Positions 1-8,426 of a stretch of 49,620 nucleotides of DNA are shown one piece after another. The stretch lies in assembly GCF_003818135.1 (NCBI RefSeq), contig NZ_RPOH01000100.1:1-49620 (forward strand). The letters are read 5' to 3'. The notes under the pieces are model-generated. The model saw nothing but the letters and a program-made list of their open reading frames with translations. It ran no database searches and had not been told where the DNA came from. Each line of letters opens with the position of its first letter. Position 1 is the stretch's first letter. The position numbers were made by a program, and so were the translations under genes. This stretch comes from Buttiauxella warmboldiae (GTDB lineage: Bacteria; Pseudomonadota; Gammaproteobacteria; Enterobacterales; Enterobacteriaceae).

Positions 1-94
1 CGCGGCGCTGGCGATGCATTTAGTGGATGCGGCGTGCGCTATGCACAATGAGATGGGATCGCTGGCAGAAAGCAATATCGTATTGCCGGGCTAA
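1..94 (+). CDS. 3' end of an unrecognised gene (partial)
   Basis: The open frame starts at base 2 and ends with TAA at 92-94, giving the last 30 residues of a protein ending in ESNIVLPG. The tail is alanine-rich and looks like a C-terminal helix. I do not recognise the family from so short a piece; a sugar dehydrogenase or an enzyme of a sugar operon would be possible but this is a guess. In E. coli the ascorbate operon gene ulaF lies upstream of yjfY, and I cannot match this tail to it. A hairpin suited to ending this transcript follows at 108-126. Confidence 0.5.
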   Translation, partial: AALAMHLVDAACAMHNEMGSLAESNIVLPG

Positions 95-107
95 GCATTC
101 AGGCTTG

Positions 108-126
108 AGGGGGCATTTACCCCCCT
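108..126 (+). terminator. Hairpin after the partial gene
   Basis: A six-base G/C stem (108-113 with 121-126, AGGGGG/CCCCCT) closes a seven-base loop 14 bases after the stop codon. No T-run follows it directly, so it is a weak call for an intrinsic terminator. The dispersed palindromic repeat begins five bases later. Confidence 0.45.
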
Positions 127-130
127 GAGA

Positions 131-171
131 TTGCTGACAAAGAAGGAAAAAACGTGGTTTTTCCTTCTTTG
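131..171. repeat. 41-base palindromic repeat, copy 1
   Basis: This 41-base sequence starts TTGCTGAC and contains a perfect 14-base inverted repeat (138-151 and 158-171) around a six-base loop ACGTGG. An identical 41-base copy lies at 49580-49620. Both copies follow a terminator-like hairpin downstream of a plus-strand gene, and both are preceded by TGAG plus one purine. This points to a dispersed intergenic repeat of REP/BIME-like type, though I do not recognise it as a named family. Confidence 0.8.
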
Positions 172-183
172 TGGCGATCGGCC

Positions 184-205
184 GAAAATCAATAAATTGA
201 TTTTC
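184..205. repeat. Perfect AT-rich palindrome
   Basis: GAAAATCAAT (184-193) is followed by two bases and its exact reverse complement (196-205). It lies 12 bases after the repeat copy, in the gap between the partial gene and the convergent yjfY. It could be a terminator for yjfY, a protein-binding site, or part of a larger mosaic repeat. From 206 to 356 I see nothing else. Confidence 0.5.
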
Positions 206-356
206 CTTGTTTTCTATTGATGGCCTATGTTCGTTTTACCAAAGTCATGGGTTTGTCATCAGTCTGTGCTGGCGTATTGCTCACAGGGTGGGGTTTTCTA
301 TGTCGTTATGGTGTTCCTGGTGTTAACGCGCGATGTCAATGCCTCGCTGCATTCGC

Positions 357-632
357 TTACCGGTAGAGCTCGGCGCTGACATGCATATTGCCGTTGCTAC
401 CGGGTTCTCTCATCAGTATTGAGCGGTAGTATCTGGCGGCGTGCCGCTCCGCATCGTCATTGATCGCCTCCTCGGCTTCTTGTTCAGTGGCAAAATTATG
501 ATTGATGTAAATCACGCCCAAACTCATCACCTCATCCATATTTCTGGCCTGATGCTGGTCGATTTTGATCGCGGCTGCCGCATGCGTGCCAGACAACAGC
601 ATAGCGACAAAGGCTAATATGATAGTTTTCAT
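357..632 (-). CDS. yjfY: YjfY, small periplasmic DUF1471-type protein
   Basis: The predicted protein has 91 residues, the same length as E. coli YjfY. Its N-terminus (MKTIILAFVAMLLSGTHA) is a typical signal peptide, followed by a short domain of the BhsA/McbA/YhcN (DUF1471) kind, which are small exported stress-responsive proteins. I start at the second of two adjacent ATG codons because GGAG lies six bases upstream; the GTG at 644 gives a longer frame but has no ribosome-binding site. As in E. coli, the gene lies divergent from rpsF. Its function is unknown. Confidence 0.75.
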   Translation of the reverse strand: MKTIILAFVAMLLSGTHAAAAIKIDQHQARNMDEVMSLGVIYINHNFATEQEAEEAINDDAERHAARYYRSILMREPGSNGNMHVSAELYR

Positions 633-862
633 CATCCGCTCCACTACAACTTAATGTGTTCGCTGCGGTCGTCGCTCCCGTTAATAAAATAGTGGCGGCC
701 TGTGACAATAAGTGTAATCGCTTAGTCGTGAACAAAACGCGACCATTTCTGCTGGTGTTGCGCAAAAAAATTAAGCGATTCAGGCCAACGCTATAAATTT
801 CACCGAGTTAGCCTGGCGCTGAACGTTCGCCTTGCGGCAAAAGAATTAATTTCCAGATAGCC
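633..862. other. yjfY-rpsF divergent intergenic region, upstream part
   Basis: The gap between yjfY and rpsF is 360 bases (633-992). The part next to rpsF carries its promoter and leader, listed separately. This upstream part is A/T-rich around 755-800, with a possible extra -10 element (TATAAA, 792-797) that lacks a good -35. I see no coding sequence here; short frames in it have no ribosome-binding site or known match. Confidence 0.4.
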
Positions 863-891
863 TTGAGTTTGTTGGGCTGCGCTTGTATGAT
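863..891 (+). promoter_or_regulatory. Probable sigma-70 promoter of the rpsF operon
   Basis: TTGAGT (863-868) and TATGAT (886-891) are separated by exactly 17 bases, a good fit to sigma-70 elements. Transcription would start near 898 and give a leader of about 95 bases containing the hairpin at 928-984. The site is read from sequence only. Confidence 0.6.
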
Positions 892-927
892 TACGCGTCA
901 ATTTTTCAGCCGCCTTTATAAACACGT

Positions 928-1388
<461 letters not shown>

Positions 1389-1394
1389 TTTTTC

Positions 1395-1944
<550 letters not shown>

Positions 1945-1973
1945 TCGGTCACGGTCCATTAATACGACTTTGA

Positions 1974-2438
<465 letters not shown>

Positions 2439-2458
2439 TTTACGCTGAAGCTTACGTT

Positions 2459-2485
2459 AAAACGCCGGCCTAGTGCCGGCGTTTT
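2459..2485 (+). terminator. Intrinsic terminator of the rpsF operon
   Basis: AAAACGCCGGC (2459-2469) and GCCGGCGTTTT (2475-2485) form a perfect 11-base stem with a five-base loop, ending in a T-run. It lies 20 bases after the rplI stop and is symmetric enough to work on the minus strand for ytfB as well. Confidence 0.85.
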
Positions 2486-2509
2486 GCATTTCTGAATCGC
2501 TAAAATCAA

Positions 2510-3118
2510 TTAACGTGCCCGAATAAAGCTACCGTCCAGCTGGCGGGTAAACAGCACCTGCCGCTCGTCACCAATATCAATCGTCAGCCCCGTGACTACA
2601 CCATTCGCATTCTGGCGAATCTGCACCATCTGCCCGGTTTGCAACGTACTCAGCGGCTTATCGCTGCCCTCCACCTGTGCCATTGAATAGACATCTGCGG
2701 GCGGCAAATTATGGTCGCGGAATAGCTGTGCCATCGTTTGGCCCGATTCGACACGATACGAACGCCATTGCTGGTCAATATCATTATTGGCGTGTGGTAC
2801 AGGCGCCGGTGCTTCGGCCTGTGGCTGCTCTTCAATGCGGGACGGCTCGACAGGAGTGGCGGGCTCGGTATTCGCCTGCGGGCTGACCAGTTCGGCATGC
2901 ATCGGGGATGGGGATTCAATGGAAAGCTGCGCATCGCGCGTCACTGGACGAGTTGGCTCGTCGGCGGCAGGCCACAGGAAACCAAGCGCTATCACCAGCG
3001 CTGAGAGAATAATCCCCCGTCGATGCAGCGCTGGAAGTGGGTCCATCAGGCGGAAATTATCGGGTGCATACCAAATCCGCGCAAGCCAGGGTTTAATAGC
3101 GAATCGCATCGGTATCAC
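2510..3118 (-). CDS. ytfB: YtfB, OapA-type cell-division envelope protein
   Basis: The 202-residue protein (about 212 in E. coli) has a cytoplasmic start with FAIKPWLARIWYAPDNF, one membrane segment at about residues 34-51, a proline- and glutamine-rich periplasmic linker, and a C-terminal LysM-like/OapA domain from about 110 (WRSYRVESGQTMAQLF to FIRAR). E. coli YtfB goes to the septum and binds glycans; overproduction blocks division. The linker is shorter here, which explains the length difference. It is convergent with rplI and divergent from fklB. Confidence 0.9.
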   Translation of the reverse strand: MIPMRFAIKPWLARIWYAPDNFRLMDPLPALHRRGIILSALVIALGFLWPAADEPTRPVTRDAQLSIESPSPMHAELVSPQANTEPATPVEPSRIEEQPQAEAPAPVPHANNDIDQQWRSYRVESGQTMAQLFRDHNLPPADVYSMAQVEGSDKPLSTLQTGQMVQIRQNANGVVTGLTIDIGDERQVLFTRQLDGSFIRAR

Positions 3119-3352
3119 TCCTTATTTCCAGGCAAAGTGCTCTGTACATTTATCCACTCCATTATAGAACGCTAACTGTTTGATGCGTTGAACAATCCCA
3201 CTTTCCGTGACCCTCAGCCGCAATTTCACGTTCATTTAAACCATTGTTCCTGTTTCATCTGCATTTGTCACCTTTGCCGTTTTTACATTTTACCCGTCAG
3301 GTTGACGCTGTTATGCTGCGGGCTTGCTTTTAAATACATTAAAGGAAACCCC

Positions 3353-3973
3353 ATGACGACCCCTTCTTTTGACAGCGTCGAAGCGCAAGCAAGTTACGGT
3401 ATTGGTTTACAGGTAGGTCAACAGCTGAGTGAATCTGGTCTGCAGGGTTTGCTGCCAGAAGCGCTGGTAGCGGGCCTGCGTGATGCGCTGGAAGGGAATG
3501 CCCCGGCCGTTCCGGTTGACGTGGTCCATCGCGCGCTGCGTGAAGTCCACGAGCGTGCCGACGCCGTTCGCCAGGAGCGCCAGAAAGAAATGGCGGTTGA
3601 AGGCGTGAAATTCCTCGAAGAAAACCTGAAGAAAGACGGCGTGAACAGCACCGAATCTGGTCTGCAATTCCGCGTTCTGACTCAGGGCACAGGCCCTATT
3701 CCTGCGCGTAAAGATCATGTTCGCGTGCACTACACCGGCAAACTGATCGACGGCACCGTGTTCGACAGCTCCGTACAGCGTGGCGAGCCTGCTGAATTCC
3801 CGGTAAGCGGCGTTATCGCGGGCTGGATTGAAGCACTGACTCTGATGCCGGTTGGTTCGAAGTGGGAACTGACTATTCCTCAAAACCTGGCTTACGGCGA
3901 ACGCGGCGCGGGTGCGTCCATTCCTCCGTACAGCACGCTGGTTTTTGAAGTTGAGCTGCTGGAAATTCTGTAA
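3353..3973 (+). CDS. fklB: FKBP-type peptidyl-prolyl isomerase FklB (FKBP22)
   Basis: FklB speeds cis-trans isomerisation of peptide bonds before proline. The 206 residues match E. coli in length. The N-terminal helical dimerisation part ([17 protein letters not shown]) is followed by the FKBP domain at about 120-206, with [18 protein letters not shown] and AYGERGAG. The start is the ATG at 3353, preceded by AAAGGAAA; the frame stays open upstream to 3188 but those codons resemble no family member. A terminator follows. Confidence 0.95.
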   Translation: MTTPSFDSVEAQASYGIGLQVGQQLSESGLQGLLPEALVAGLRDALEGNAPAVPVDVVHRALREVHERADAVRQERQKEMAVEGVKFLEENLKKDGVNSTESGLQFRVLTQGTGPIPARKDHVRVHYTGKLIDGTVFDSSVQRGEPAEFPVSGVIAGWIEALTLMPVGSKWELTIPQNLAYGERGAGASIPPYSTLVFEVELLEIL

Positions 3974-3985
3974 GCGTGACAACGG

Positions 3986-4006
3986 CCCCGCTGCGGCGGG
4001 GTTTTT
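3986..4006 (+). terminator. Intrinsic terminator after fklB
   Basis: CCCCGC (3986-3991) pairs with GCGGGG (3996-4001) across a four-base TGCG loop and is followed by five Ts (4002-4006). It starts 13 bases after the fklB stop. Confidence 0.85.
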
Positions 4007-4186
4007 ATTTGGCTGTTAACAAAATCAACGCCACTTTATCCGGTTTACGCTTTCTTTAGCGGTGTTTATGTGAAGGGTGTCACTATTTACCCGTGATTTT
4101 GTACTCGAAACAAACATTAAGTTAACAAAAAATTCATTCTTAGTATTCAACCCGCCGATTCTTCCCTACTATCATGGTGTTCCCCG

Positions 4187-4210
4187 GAACAACAACATCA
4201 CCTCCTCACC
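4187..4210 (+). promoter_or_regulatory. CA-rich segment in the cycA leader, possible GcvB target
   Basis: GGAACAACAACATCACC (4187-4203) and the C/A-rich bases after it lie about 60-80 bases upstream of the cycA start. In E. coli and Salmonella, cycA mRNA is repressed by the GcvB small RNA, whose G/U-rich R1 region pairs with C/A-rich targets. The stretch suits such pairing, but I have not computed a duplex and no GcvB gene is in the window. The rest of the 262-base fklB-cycA gap shows no other clear site. Confidence 0.35.
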
Positions 4211-4268
4211 CTTTTAATAAAGGCCGGTAGAGCCTGAATATCACCGACAGGTACAGGAAAAAGACAAC

Positions 4269-5681
4269 ATGGTAGATCAGATCAAGGTTGCAGATGCGGC
4301 TGAGGCTCCGTCTGAACAGTCGCTACGGCGTAATTTAACCAACCGCCACATCCAGCTTATCGCCATTGGCGGGGCCATCGGCACCGGCCTGTTTATGGGC
4401 TCCGGTAAAACGATTAGCCTCGCAGGCCCCTCCATTATTTTCGTCTATATGATAATCGGCTTTATGCTGTTCTTCGTGATGCGCGCGATGGGGGAACTGC
4501 TGCTTTCAAATCTCGAATACAAATCCTTTAGCGATTTCGCAGCCGACTTACTCGGCCCGTGGGCGGGGTATTTTACCGGCTGGACTTACTGGTTCTGTTG
4601 GGTTGTTACCGGCATGGCCGACGTGGTGGCGATAACGGCCTACGCGCAGTTCTGGTTCCCGGGGCTATCCGACTGGGTGGCATCGCTCGCGGTTGTCGTC
4701 CTGCTGCTGAGCCTTAATCTCGCTACCGTGAAAATGTTCGGTGAGATGGAGTTCTGGTTTGCGATGATTAAAATCGTCGCCATTGTCGCGCTGATTGTCA
4801 TTGGCCTGGTGATGATTTTGACCCATTTCCATTCTCCGTCAGGTGTTGAAGCGTCTATTAATAACCTATGGAATGACGGCGGCTGGTTCCCGAAAGGCAT
4901 CAGTGGTTTCTTCGCGGGCTTCCAGATAGCGGTGTTTGCCTTTGTGGGTATTGAGCTGGTGGGGACGACCGCCGCTGAAACCAAAGATCCGGAAAAGTCG
5001 CTGCCACGCGCCATCAACTCGATTCCGATCCGTATCATTATGTTTTACGTATTTGCGCTGATTGTGATTATGTCGGTTACGCCGTGGCGTTCCGTGGTGG
5101 CGGATAAAAGCCCGTTTGTTGAGCTGTTCGTGCTGGTGGGGCTGCCTGCCGCGGCAAGTATTATCAACTTTGTGGTGCTGACTTCTGCGGCCTCTTCGGC
5201 AAACAGCGGCGTGTTCTCAACCAGCCGTATGTTATTCGGCCTGGCGCAAGACGGCATGGCGCCGAAAGCGTTCGCCAAACTCTCTAAACGCGCGGTTCCG
5301 GCGAAGGGTTTAACTTTCTCTTGTATCTGCCTGCTGGGCGGCGTGGTGATGCTGTACGTTAACCCAAACGTGATTGCCGCTTTCACCATGATCACCACCG
5401 TGTCGGCGATTCTGTTTATGTTCGTCTGGACGATTATTCTGTGTTCGTACCTGGTGTACCGCAAACAGCGCCCGGAACTGCATCAGAAATCCATCTATAA
5501 AATGCCGCTCGGCAAGTTTATGTGCTGGATGTGTATGGCATTCTTCGTGTTTGTGATTGTGCTGCTGACGCTGGAAACCGATACCCGCCAGGCGCTGATC
5601 GTGACGCCATTGTGGTTTGTGCTGTTGGGTGTGTGCTGGATGTTTATCGGCAAGAAACGCATCGCGACAATGCGTAAGTAA
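4269..5681 (+). CDS. cycA: D-serine/D-alanine/glycine:H+ symporter CycA
   Basis: CycA is an inner-membrane proton symporter of the APC family that takes up glycine, D-alanine, D-serine and the antibiotic D-cycloserine. The 470 residues (same as E. coli) show the amphipathic start RRNLTNRHIQLIAIGGAIG, the substrate-site motif GGAIGTGLFMGSGK (about 34-47) and roughly twelve membrane segments. The FVGIELVGTTAAET segment marks the conserved TM6 region. The ATG follows ACAGGAAAAAG. It stands alone and ends at a terminator shared with ytfE. Confidence 0.95.
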   Translation: MVDQIKVADAAEAPSEQSLRRNLTNRHIQLIAIGGAIGTGLFMGSGKTISLAGPSIIFVYMIIGFMLFFVMRAMGELLLSNLEYKSFSDFAADLLGPWAGYFTGWTYWFCWVVTGMADVVAITAYAQFWFPGLSDWVASLAVVVLLLSLNLATVKMFGEMEFWFAMIKIVAIVALIVIGLVMILTHFHSPSGVEASINNLWNDGGWFPKGISGFFAGFQIAVFAFVGIELVGTTAAETKDPEKSLPRAINSIPIRIIMFYVFALIVIMSVTPWRSVVADKSPFVELFVLVGLPAAASIINFVVLTSAASSANSGVFSTSRMLFGLAQDGMAPKAFAKLSKRAVPAKGLTFSCICLLGGVVMLYVNPNVIAAFTMITTVSAILFMFVWTIILCSYLVYRKQRPELHQKSIYKMPLGKFMCWMCMAFFVFVIVLLTLETDTRQALIVTPLWFVLLGVCWMFIGKKRIATMRK

Positions 5682-5685
5682 TTTT

Positions 5686-5716
5686 TAGCGCCTTCTCCAT
5701 GGTGGGGAAGGCGCTA
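5686..5716. terminator. Bidirectional terminator between cycA and ytfE
   Basis: TAGCGCCTTC (5686-5695) pairs with GAAGGCGCTA (5707-5716). Five Ts precede it and ATTT follows it, so it may serve both the plus-strand cycA and the minus-strand ytfE transcripts, which converge here with 42 bases between their stops. Confidence 0.7.
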
Positions 5717-5723
5717 ATTTCAA

Positions 5724-6386
5724 CTATTCCCCCGCTAAAGCCCGTGGAAACAGCACGTTATTCTCAAGGCTGATATGATTCATCAAATCATCAATCAGCT
5801 CATTAATCCCGTTATACATTGCTTTCCACGTGGTGCAGGCTTCCGGCGGCGGCGTGACATTGTTAGTGGTGTGCTTGATCACTTCCAGCAGCTCGCCTGC
5901 GTCATCATGCTCGCTTTCCATCACGCTAATCGGGCCGTTGGCCTGAGTCCCCATGCCCTGTTTGATCATCGGGAACAGGATCTGCTCTTCTTTCATCATG
6001 TGGCTGCCCAGTTCCTGATGCAGCATGGTGAGATACTTCGCCAGCCCCTTCGGCACGTTGGGCTTATCGGCATGCACGCGCTCAACTTTGGTCGCCTGAA
6101 GAATCAGCTCCGGTAATTGTTCGCGGTGGCGGTCGTGATAACGCACGATAATATGGTCGATGATTTCAGCCAGCGGTGCCGTGCGCCACTCTTTCTCAAC
6201 CGGTTCTTCAGCAAGTTTTGCAAGTTCGGCTTCAATCGCATCCAGATCCAGCTCTTTGCGCGTTGCGGCACGCTCAAGCGTCTGTTTACCACCGCAGCAG
6301 AAATCGAGATCCAGTTTGCGGAACAGCGCAGAAGCGCGTGGGATAGTTAAAGCCAGTTCACCTAAAGGTTGATCGCGGAAGGCCAT
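5724..6386 (-). CDS. ytfE: YtfE, di-iron repair-of-iron-centres protein (RIC)
   Basis: YtfE restores iron-sulfur clusters damaged by nitric oxide or peroxide. The 220 residues match E. coli in length. An N-terminal ScdA-type domain carries Cys30-Cys31 ([10 protein letters not shown]); the hemerythrin-like domain keeps every expected di-iron ligand: His84, His129, Glu133, His160, His204 and Glu208. The ATG at 6386 follows an NsrR operator at 6414-6436, which fits NO-controlled expression. ytfF ends upstream on the same strand. Confidence 0.95.
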   Translation of the reverse strand: MAFRDQPLGELALTIPRASALFRKLDLDFCCGGKQTLERAATRKELDLDAIEAELAKLAEEPVEKEWRTAPLAEIIDHIIVRYHDRHREQLPELILQATKVERVHADKPNVPKGLAKYLTMLHQELGSHMMKEEQILFPMIKQGMGTQANGPISVMESEHDDAGELLEVIKHTTNNVTPPPEACTTWKAMYNGINELIDDLMNHISLENNVLFPRALAGE

Positions 6387-6413
6387 GAGCAGTTACCTCG
6401 TTGTCGATAATAT

Positions 6414-6436
6414 AAGATGTATATTAAATGCATCTT
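6414..6436. promoter_or_regulatory. NsrR operator upstream of ytfE
   Basis: AAGATGTATAT and AAATGCATCTT are arranged as 11-base half-sites around one T, the form of the E. coli NsrR consensus. The outer six bases of each arm (AAGATG/CATCTT) are perfectly inverted. The site lies 27 bases before the ytfE start. NsrR is the NO-sensing iron-sulfur repressor, so this predicts derepression of ytfE by nitric oxide. The nsrR gene is not in the window. Confidence 0.85.
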
Positions 6437-6470
6437 TAAGCCAGCGCTATGACTATTTCGAGGTAACGCA

Positions 6471-7451
6471 CTATTTATCCGTGGTGACCACCGTTGTAGC
6501 GAGCGTTGTTTTCTGCGGCCTGGTCAGCACCGCCATCACCACGCCTGCGGCCAGGCAAATAATCCCGAGTAACGTCAAAAGCGGCGGCCAGCTGTGGCGC
6601 AGCATAAAGGTGTAAGCCAGCCCCGCCAGCGTTTCAAAGACAATCAGCGGACCGACAATCACCGTTGGCAAACGCTGGCTGGCGATATTCCAGCACAACG
6701 CGCCAAGCCAGGAGCAGAACAACGCAATGGCGAGCATCAGCGTCAAGAACACTGCCGGGCGCGGGCCGAAGGGCAGGGTAAAATCACTATTGGTCTGCGA
6801 CATCCACAGGCAAACGGCAATATACCCGAGCAGCGAAAAGGGCAGGATCGCAAGCCCTTGCGCTGTCGCCCACATCAACGGGTTTTTATCCGGATTTTCG
6901 CGCAGCCAGCAAGCGTTACGCAGCGCATACCACGCCCAGCAGGCTACCGAGATAAATGCCAGGCCAATGCCGCTGAGGTAGCGCCACCAGCTGAAATCAA
7001 GCTGTCCGGTGCGCAGTTCGGCGGTATTCACCATCGCCAGACCCAACGCGATAATCACCAGCGCAGGAGCCAGCCGGTGCCACGGCAGTTTGCCATCACG
7101 TTTGCTGTAAAGCAGGTTGGCGAATACCGGAATGACTACCGGAAGCGTGCCGATAATCATGGTAGAAATTGGCGCACCGATGCGCTGAATGGCGCTGGCG
7201 AGGCAGACGTAATAAATGAGATTGCCCACGGTCGAGAGTTTAAGCGCGGTAAACCAGTCCTCCCGCTTTAGCTGCCGTAAACGCTGGCGCCCGAACCAGG
7301 CTAAAGGAATAGCGATAAAGCCCAGCGCCAGGTAGCGCCCGGTTGACTGCATCGCAGCAGGGTAATCAGGGACAATCAGCGGGCCGACAAAAATCAGCCC
7401 CCACATTAGCCCTGCGAGCAGGGCGTACATCACACCAGTTAACATCTTCAT
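6471..7451 (-). CDS. ytfF: YtfF, DMT/EamA-family membrane transporter
   Basis: The protein has about ten membrane segments in two EamA repeats and matches E. coli YtfF along its length, for example GLMWGLIFVGPLIVP near the start and ASAIQRIGAPISTMIIGTLP in the middle. Its substrate is unknown. I start at MKMLTGVMYALL (7451, 326 residues); the ATG two codons later gives the start aligned with E. coli. The frame is open upstream to 7673, but those codons overlap the AraC-type gene and resemble no transporter. It lies 71 bases downstream of that regulator on the same strand and may share its transcript. Confidence 0.88.
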   Translation of the reverse strand: MKMLTGVMYALLAGLMWGLIFVGPLIVPDYPAAMQSTGRYLALGFIAIPLAWFGRQRLRQLKREDWFTALKLSTVGNLIYYVCLASAIQRIGAPISTMIIGTLPVVIPVFANLLYSKRDGKLPWHRLAPALVIIALGLAMVNTAELRTGQLDFSWWRYLSGIGLAFISVACWAWYALRNACWLRENPDKNPLMWATAQGLAILPFSLLGYIAVCLWMSQTNSDFTLPFGPRPAVFLTLMLAIALFCSWLGALCWNIASQRLPTVIVGPLIVFETLAGLAYTFMLRHSWPPLLTLLGIICLAAGVVMAVLTRPQKTTLATTVVTTDK

Positions 7452-7522
7452 GATCCATTTATTGCTTTGGGGCGAGTGTAGATGCGGGGAGGCGAAAAAT
7501 ATTGTACCAGCTTGCTGTCTCG

Positions 7523-8347
7523 TTACCGGGAGACCTGCTTCTGGTAACGCACGGGCGTAATGCCATAGCGTTGTGAAAAGGCGCGCGTCAAATGTGCCTG
7601 ATCGGTTAATCCGCAGGCTGCCGCCACATCTACGGCAGGCATGCCTTTCGTCAGGAGCCGCTTGGCGTGCCACAGACGGATGGCCATCAGCATCTGGTGG
7701 GGTGTCACGTGGTAGTGCGCTTTAAACATACGTTGAAAATGATACGGGCTAAGTGACGCCACGGCGGCCAGTTCATCAAGCGTTACCGCGTGCATATAGC
7801 TATCGTGCAGGTAGTCCCGAATCTGCTCGAAGCGATGCGCCGGGTCTTGCGCCCCGCTAGCTTGATGCTGAGCGTATGGCCGGAAGGTGTCGATAAGATT
7901 CAGCAACAAACCTTGCTGCGCCAGCGAATCACTCTCGCGCCACAGCGTGTTGATCAATTGCGAAATATGCGCGGCCCGCTGCGGATCGTATTGCACGACG
8001 TCGCTAAACGACCAGCTGCGCGAACCGGTTACGCTGGTAAGAAGATCGGGTTCGAGGTAAATCATGCGGTACTGCCAGCCGCCTTCCGTTGCGGCTTCGC
8101 CGGTGTGTAGTTCGTCAGGATTCATCAGGACTAGCGAGTCCCGCGCGGCCAGATGCTGGACGCCGCGATAGCGAAAGCGCTCCGCGCCCTGGGTCACCGT
8201 TCCAATACCAAAAGCTTCGTGCGTGTGCGGCTCAAAGGCGTAACGAGAAATATGGGCGTGATAAAGCTCAACCCCGGGCAGCTGCGGCAAATGCCGGAAT
8301 TGGGCGTGGTCTTTTTCATCGTTGAACTGCTCAGGAACGCCTTGCAC
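7523..8347 (-). CDS. AraC-family transcriptional regulator beside ytfF
   Basis: The protein has 274 residues from a GTG at 8347, chosen because GGAGG stands five bases upstream; an earlier GTG (8371) has no ribosome-binding site. The N-terminal half is a cupin-type AraC sensing domain (FEPHTHEAFGIGTVTQGAERF). The last 100 residues hold two helix-turn-helix units (LDELAAVASLSPYHFQRMF and VDVAAACGLTDQAHLTRAF) and the usual RYGITPVRYQ end. E. coli has qorB and ytfH between ytfF and cpdB instead. Being just upstream of ytfF on the same strand, it may control that transporter; the ligand is unknown. Confidence 0.88.
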   Translation of the reverse strand: MQGVPEQFNDEKDHAQFRHLPQLPGVELYHAHISRYAFEPHTHEAFGIGTVTQGAERFRYRGVQHLAARDSLVLMNPDELHTGEAATEGGWQYRMIYLEPDLLTSVTGSRSWSFSDVVQYDPQRAAHISQLINTLWRESDSLAQQGLLLNLIDTFRPYAQHQASGAQDPAHRFEQIRDYLHDSYMHAVTLDELAAVASLSPYHFQRMFKAHYHVTPHQMLMAIRLWHAKRLLTKGMPAVDVAAACGLTDQAHLTRAFSQRYGITPVRYQKQVSR

Positions 8348-8426
8348 ATTAACCTCCGTCAGGACACCCACAAGTATAGGGGCGTCCTGGTTTAACGGGA
8401 AGTTAACAATTATCTCGCCTGAGTGA

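Noticed and set aside
3188-3352. N-terminal extension of fklB
   Set aside because: The open frame begins well before the family start, and AAAGGAAA lies properly spaced before the ATG at 3353.
6594-7271. 225-codon plus-strand frame opposite ytfF
   Set aside because: It mirrors codon bias of the transporter gene and its translation is arginine- and glutamine-rich with no recognisable fold.
7452-7673. Longer start for ytfF
   Set aside because: The extra codons overlap the AraC-type gene and do not resemble other YtfF proteins, while the ATG at 7451 or 7445 matches the family start.
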